From Candidatus Aphodomonas merdavium (lineage in GTDB: Bacteria > Bacillota > Clostridia > Christensenellales > Aristaeellaceae): 9,525 nt of DNA. This document shows, piece by piece, positions 6,120 to 9,525 of this stretch. The notes under the pieces are model-generated. The model was not told the DNA's origin and ran no database searches. It saw nothing but the letters and a program-made list of their open reading frames with translations. Numbering within the stretch: the stretch's first letter is position 1; each line of letters opens with the position of its first letter. The position numbers and the translations under genes were made by a program. The DNA is taken from the NCBI GenBank assembly GCA_018715585.1, contig DVLH01000162.1, forward strand, positions 1 through 9,525, in the 5' to 3' direction.

Positions 6120-6992
6120 TTATAGGCACTGCGACGCTGCCACCGCCCCGTCTGCCGCAGCCGTGATGATCTGGCGCAGCCGCTTGCGGCGCGCATCGCC
6201 CGCCGCAAACACGCCCGGCAGCTCCGTGCGGCAATCCTCTCCGGCCAGGATAAACCCCTGTTCGTCCAGCCGCAGCTGCCCGCGCACCAGCTCCGTCTCG
6301 GGCAGGCGGCCCGCAGCCACAAACGCCGCCGCAACCTCCACGCGCCTGCCGTCCTTGAGCGTCATCGCTTCCAGCGCGCGCTCGCCTTCAAACGCCGCCA
6401 CCTCGCTGTTCCACAGTTTCTCAATGCGCTCCTCGCGCAGCACGCGTTCCGCCACGGCCTGCTCGGCCCGCAGCGCGTCGCGCCGGTGCACCAGGAGCAC
6501 ATGGCATCCCAGGTTGGCCAGATACAGCGCCTCTTCGCCCGCCGTGTTGCCCCCGCCGATGACGGCCACCTGCTTTTGCCGGTAAAACGCGCCGTCGCAC
6601 GTGGCGCAATAGCTCACGCCGCGGCCCGTCAGCCGTTCTTCGCCCGCCGCGCCAAGCGTCCGCGGCCGCGCGCCCAGCGCCAGGATCAGCTGCCGCGCAG
6701 AATCCCATCCCTGCGCCGTGCGCACGCGCCTGCCGGCGCAGTCGATCTCCTCAACGCCCGCATATTCAATCCGCGCGCCCGCGCGCTGCGCCTGTTCCGC
6801 CATCGCCATGCACAGCTCCGGCCCGCCGATTCCCTGCGGGAACCCCGGATAGTTCTCTACCTGGTCCGTCCGTCCCGCCTGGCCGCCGGGCAACTCCTTT
6901 TCATAGATCACGGCCGACAGCCCTGCGCGAGCCGCGTACAATCCTGCCGTCAACCCTGCCGGTCCCGCGCCCACGATGATGACATCCGCCAT
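6120..6992 (-). CDS. trxB: Thioredoxin reductase
   Basis: A 290-residue cytoplasmic flavoenzyme that passes electrons from NADPH through FAD and a redox disulfide to thioredoxin. Visible motifs: FAD-binding VIIVGAGPAGLTAGLYAARA (4-23), PGGQ (35-38), ENYPGFP (46-52), redox-active CATC (129-132) within SYCATCDGAFY, NADPH-binding GGGNTAGEEALYL (147-159), HRRDALRAE (169-177) with arginines expected for the NADPH phosphate, and GVFAAGD (260-266). The start at 6992 has AGGAGG six bases upstream. An in-frame ATG further upstream (7025) would overlap the promoter and is rejected. It is slightly shorter at the C-terminus than the usual 305-320 residues. No thioredoxin gene is adjacent. Ferredoxin- or other-dependent relatives exist, but the arginines favour NADPH. 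Confidence 0.93.
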   Translation of the reverse strand: MADVIIVGAGPAGLTAGLYAARAGLSAVIYEKELPGGQAGRTDQVENYPGFPQGIGGPELCMAMAEQAQRAGARIEYAGVEEIDCAGRRVRTAQGWDSARQLILALGARPRTLGAAGEERLTGRGVSYCATCDGAFYRQKQVAVIGGGNTAGEEALYLANLGCHVLLVHRRDALRAEQAVAERVLREERIEKLWNSEVAAFEGERALEAMTLKDGRRVEVAAAFVAAGRLPETELVRGQLRLDEQGFILAGEDCRTELPGVFAAGDARRKRLRQIITAAADGAVAASQCL

Positions 6993-7023
6993 ACCTTTCC
7001 TCCTGCGCCCTTTCTTTTTTATC

Positions 7024-7052
7024 ATTGTACCCTTTTTTTCCTTCGCTGAAAA
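7024..7052 (-). promoter_or_regulatory. Promoter of trxB
   Basis: On the minus strand, TTTTCA (7047-7052), a 17-base A-rich spacer, then TACAAT (7024-7029). It lies about 30 bases above the trxB ATG and is the best sigma-A-like match in the gap. Confidence 0.6.
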
Positions 7053-7105
7053 GCCGCCCTGTTTTCGCTGCGTTGGAAAATAAAAAATTCTTAAAAATGT
7101 TTGTT

Positions 7106-7127
7106 TTATGCAAAAATAGTTGCATTA
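7106..7127 (+). promoter_or_regulatory. Operator-like inverted repeat upstream of the binding-protein promoter
   Basis: TTATGCA (7106-7112) and TGCATTA (7121-7127) form a near-perfect inverted repeat around eight AT-rich bases. It sits just upstream of the -35 at 7133. Related pieces follow: TTATGC again at 7125-7130 and the palindrome ATATGCATAT at 7138-7147, overlapping the -35 and spacer. The layout suits a repressor site. Given the downstream argGH genes, an ArgR/AhrC-type protein is a candidate, but this is inference. Confidence 0.4.
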
Positions 7128-7132
7128 TGCGC

Positions 7133-7161
7133 TTGACATATGCATATTGATGCGTTATACT
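7133..7161 (+). promoter_or_regulatory. Strong promoter of the binding-protein gene
   Basis: A consensus -35, TTGACA (7133-7138), an exact 17-base spacer and TATACT (7156-7161) make this the best promoter in the window. Transcription would start near 7168, giving a leader of about 44 bases. Confidence 0.9.
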
Positions 7162-7211
7162 CACCCTTGTTCACTGAAAAACAACCACCAAATCAATGAG
7201 GAGGAAATAAA

Positions 7212-7943
7212 ATGAAAAAGTTTTTTGCAATCGTTATTTCGCTGGTGTTCTGCCTGTGCGCGTGCGCCGCGTCCGCCGAGACGCTGACCGTTGGCCTCAA
7301 CGCGGAATTCGCCCCGTTTGAGTATGTGGACGATAACGGCGAAATCGCCGGCTTTGACGTCGATTTGATCAATGCCATGGCTGAAAAGATGGGCATGGAA
7401 GTTGAAATCGAAGACATGTATTTTGACGGCCTTCTGGGCGCGCTCAGCAGCGATATGGTAGACTGCCTCATCACCGGCATGACCATCACTGAAGAGCGTC
7501 AGGAGCAGGTTGATTTCACCGAGCCGTACTTCAGCGCGACGCAGGCCGTCGTCGTCCTCAAGGGCAACGACAGCATCAAGACGCTGGAAGACCTGCAGGG
7601 CAAGAAAGCCGCCGTGCAGGACGGCACGACCGGCCACTTCATGGCAGCCGATGATCTTGGCTGCGATGTGAGCGACACCGTCTATAAATTCTCGTCCGAC
7701 GCCGCGCTGGATGTCGTCAATGGCCGTGCCGACTGCATGATCATCGACGATGCCGTCGCGCAGAACTTCCTCAAGCTCTACGACGAATTGACGATTGTCG
7801 AGGGTCTGGATATGCCGGTTGAAGAATACGGCATCGCCGTCAACAAGGGGCAGGACGAACTGCTCGCCAGCCTCAACGACGCGCTGGCCGCCGTGATCGA
7901 GGATGGAACGTACGACGAGCTGATCGCCAAATATTTCCAATAA
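7212..7943 (+). CDS. ABC transporter solute-binding protein, polar amino acid type
   Basis: A 243-residue extracytoplasmic protein of solute-binding family 3 that captures an amino acid for an ABC importer. The signal sequence is residues 1-22; cleavage at ASA/E is likely, but LCAC (15-18) could also be a non-standard lipobox. Family segments follow: TLTVGLNAEFAPFEY (24-38), GEIAGFDVDLINAMAEKM, FDGLLGALSSDMVDCLITGMT, TEERQEQVDFTEPYF with the ligand-binding arginine, LQGKKAAVQDGTTG, and NGRADCMIIDD with the expected amino-group-binding aspartate. GAGGAGG lies seven bases before the ATG. No permease or ATPase gene is present, so it is an orphan here. The argG gene 89 bases downstream hints at arginine, citrulline, ornithine or glutamine, but the ligand cannot be read from the sequence. 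Confidence 0.93.
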   Translation: MKKFFAIVISLVFCLCACAASAETLTVGLNAEFAPFEYVDDNGEIAGFDVDLINAMAEKMGMEVEIEDMYFDGLLGALSSDMVDCLITGMTITEERQEQVDFTEPYFSATQAVVVLKGNDSIKTLEDLQGKKAAVQDGTTGHFMAADDLGCDVSDTVYKFSSDAALDVVNGRADCMIIDDAVAQNFLKLYDELTIVEGLDMPVEEYGIAVNKGQDELLASLNDALAAVIEDGTYDELIAKYFQ

Positions 7944-7964
7944 TCTCCCTGTACAACCTTCTCT

Positions 7965-7991
7965 CCGCCGCCCGAGAGGGCGGCGGGTTTT
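7965..7991 (+). terminator. Terminator between the binding-protein gene and argG
   Basis: A perfect 9-bp stem, CCGCCGCCC (7965-7973) with GGGCGGCGG (7978-7986), a GAGA tetraloop and TTTT (7988-7991). The right arm (7978-7985) could instead pair with CGCCGCCC at 8005-8012, just above the argG ribosome binding site. I see no clear promoter between this hairpin and argG, so argG may depend on read-through. Confidence 0.8.
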
Positions 7992-8032
7992 CTGCCCGGC
8001 GCTTCGCCGCCCGACCATTGTGAAAGGATTCA

Positions 8033-9274
8033 ATGCCCACCATGGATAAAAATGCTATCAAAAAAGTCGTGCTTGCTTACTCCGGCGGCCTGGACACGTC
8101 CATCATCATCCCGTGGCTGAAGGAACATTACAACAACTGCGAGGTCATCGCCGTGGCGGCCAACGTCGGCCAGGGCGACGAGCTTGACGGGCTGGAAGAA
8201 AAGGCCCTCAAGACGGGCGCCTCCAAGCTCTACATTGAGGACCTGCAAAAGGAGTTCGTCGAGGATTACATCTTCCCCACGCTCAAAGCAGGCGCCAAGT
8301 ATGAGCAGCTCTACCTGTTGGGCACCTCCTTTGCCCGCCCCGTCATTGCCAAACGCATCGTCGAAATTGCCAAAGCCGAAGGCGCCGACGCCATCGCGCA
8401 TGGCTGCACGGGCAAGGGCAACGACCAGGTCCGCTTTGAACTGTCGATTAAGGCGTTTGCGCCCGATATGCCCGTGATCGCCCCTTGGCGCGAGTGGGAC
8501 ATCGTCAGCCGCGACGAGGAAATCGACTACGCGCAGGCGCACAACATCCCGCTGCGCATCAGCCGCGAGACGAACTACTCCAAGGATAAAAACCTCTGGC
8601 ATCTCAGCCATGAGGGGCTGGACCTGGAAGATCCTTCCAACGAGCCGCAATATACAAAGCCCGGCTTCCTGGAGATGTGCGTGGCCCCCGAGCAGGCGCC
8701 GGATACGCCCGCCTATGTCACCATCGGCTTTGAAAAGGGCGTTCCCGTCTCGCTCGACGGCAAGGCAATGGACGGCGTCAGCCTGATCAAGGCGCTCAAC
8801 AAAATCGGCGGGGCGAACGGCGTGGGCATCGACGACATGGTGGAAAACCGCCTGGTGGGCATGAAGAGCCGCGGCGTGTACGAGAATCCCGGCGGAGCCA
8901 TCCTCTACCACGCGCATCGCGTGCTGGAGACCATCACGCTCGACCGCGACACGCAGCATTACAAGGCGATTGTGGCCGAACGCTATGCCGAGCTGGTCTA
9001 TTTCGGCCAGTGGTTTACGCCGCTGCGCGAGGCGCTGGATGCGTTTGTCAACGTCACGCAGCAGACGGTCAGCGGCAGCGTCAAGCTCAAGCTCTACAAG
9101 GGCAACATCATCAACGCGGGCGTCACCTCGCCGTATTCGCTCTACTCCGAGCGCATCGCATCCTTCGGCGACGACCAGCACGCCTACGATCAGAAGAACG
9201 CCGCAGGGTTTATCACCCTCTTTGGCCTGCCCATTGCCGTGCGCGCAAGCATGCAGCAGGAAACGGAGAAATAA
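8033..9274 (+). CDS. argG: Argininosuccinate synthase
   Basis: This 413-residue cytoplasmic enzyme joins citrulline and aspartate, with ATP cleaved to AMP and pyrophosphate, to form argininosuccinate, the penultimate step of arginine synthesis. The ATP-binding loop AYSGGLDTS is at 15-23. GCTGKGNDQVRFE (124-136) is the second signature and contributes to aspartate and citrulline binding. APWREW, SRETNYSKDKNLWHLSHEG and YENPGGAILYHAHR are also typical. Length is normal (about 400). The ATG at 8033 has AAAGGA four bases upstream, slightly close; the in-frame ATG at 8042 would lie 13 bases away. The true start is therefore either of these two. A hairpin separates it from argH, 70 bases downstream. 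Confidence 0.98.
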   Translation: MPTMDKNAIKKVVLAYSGGLDTSIIIPWLKEHYNNCEVIAVAANVGQGDELDGLEEKALKTGASKLYIEDLQKEFVEDYIFPTLKAGAKYEQLYLLGTSFARPVIAKRIVEIAKAEGADAIAHGCTGKGNDQVRFELSIKAFAPDMPVIAPWREWDIVSRDEEIDYAQAHNIPLRISRETNYSKDKNLWHLSHEGLDLEDPSNEPQYTKPGFLEMCVAPEQAPDTPAYVTIGFEKGVPVSLDGKAMDGVSLIKALNKIGGANGVGIDDMVENRLVGMKSRGVYENPGGAILYHAHRVLETITLDRDTQHYKAIVAERYAELVYFGQWFTPLREALDAFVNVTQQTVSGSVKLKLYKGNIINAGVTSPYSLYSERIASFGDDQHAYDQKNAAGFITLFGLPIAVRASMQQETEK

Positions 9275-9289
9275 AACGCGAATACCAAA

Positions 9290-9325
9290 AGCCGGTTTTC
9301 CCCTTGCGGGAAATCCGGCTCTTTT
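9290..9325 (+). terminator. Terminator-like hairpin between argG and argH
   Basis: AGCCGG (9290-9295) pairs with CCGGCT (9315-9320), and after a T-T mismatch TTTCCC (9297-9302) pairs with GGGAAA (9308-9313). A C and TTTT (9322-9325) follow. This is a standard intrinsic terminator placed inside what should be one operon, so it may set a lower level of argH or act as an attenuator. Confidence 0.75.
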
Positions 9326-9344
9326 GCTAAAAGGGGGATGCATC

Positions 9345-9525
9345 ATGGACAAACTCTGGGCCGGCCGCACGCAGGCGGCGCTCAACCGTGCGGCGGACGA
9401 TTTTAACGCCTCCATCCGCTTTGACCAGCGGATGTACCGCCAGGATATCCTTGGCTCGCTGGCGCATGCGCAGATGTTGGGGCAAACGGGTATCCTCTCC
9501 AAGGAAGATACGACGGCTATCGAAC
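9345..9525 (+). CDS. argH: Argininosuccinate lyase, 5' part
   Basis: ArgH splits argininosuccinate into arginine and fumarate, the last step of arginine synthesis, in the cytoplasm. Only 60 codons are visible; the gene runs off the right edge. The N-terminus MDKLWAGRTQAALNRAADDF followed by NASIRFDQRMYRQDILGSLA and HAQMLGQTGIL is typical: the family normally has a W-G-G/A-R-x-T start and a D-x-x-x-S-x-A-H-A-x-M-L helix. The ATG at 9345 has AAGGGGG (9331-9337) seven bases upstream. Position right after argG supports the call. Confidence 0.95.
   Translation, partial: MDKLWAGRTQAALNRAADDFNASIRFDQRMYRQDILGSLAHAQMLGQTGILSKEDTTAIE

Noticed and set aside
4686..6125. 479-residue open frame opposite the CofE-like gene
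   Set aside because: It is Ala/Arg/His-rich with no motif and spans both a bidirectional terminator and a minus-strand promoter, so it is a shadow of the CofE-like gene.
9304..9332. A separate promoter for argH inside the argG-argH hairpin
   Set aside because: TTGCGG with a 17-base spacer leads only to CTAAAA, a poor -10, and it overlaps the terminator stem.

Overview
The window looks like chromosomal DNA from a GC-rich, probably anaerobic member of the Clostridia (Firmicutes). The reasons are the strong AGGAGG-type ribosome binding sites, sigma-A-type promoters, a GerM-like sporulation/germination protein next to RNase PH (an order also found in Bacillus), and a secreted FMN/FAD reductase of the type used by anaerobic gut bacteria. 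A Christensenellales- or Oscillospirales-like host is plausible, but I cannot fix the lineage from the sequence. I see no CRISPR array, tRNA, rRNA, transposase, phage gene or attachment site.

Layout. Positions 1-1578, minus strand: gerM-like gene, then rph, which runs off the left edge; a GC-rich hairpin and a separate rph promoter lie between them. Positions 1645-4405, plus strand: a MerR-family regulator followed by a secreted flavoprotein reductase with an FMN-binding domain and an FAD-binding domain. The reductase promoter has a 19-bp spacer, as MerR-activated promoters do, and the unit ends in a perfect 13-bp hairpin. Positions 4406-4793: a gene-free, hairpin-dense stretch ending in a bidirectional terminator. 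Positions 4794-6992, minus strand: a protein of the coenzyme F420-0:glutamate ligase (CofE) superfamily, and trxB, each with its own promoter. Positions 7106-9525, plus strand: an amino-acid-type ABC solute-binding protein, argG, and the start of argH, with terminator-like hairpins in both gene gaps.

How the genes fit together. The MerR protein probably controls the adjacent reductase, whose electron acceptor is unknown: by eye, every canonical fumarate-binding residue is replaced. ArgG and ArgH carry out the last two steps of arginine synthesis. The binding protein upstream may deliver an amino acid linked to that pathway, but no permease or ATPase gene is present. TrxB and the CofE-like protein are probably independent housekeeping units. 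The points most worth a second look are the atypical reductase with its MerR switch, the structured intergenic element at about 4430-4643, the arg-region hairpins and operator-like repeats, and the CofE-like protein with no visible F420 context.
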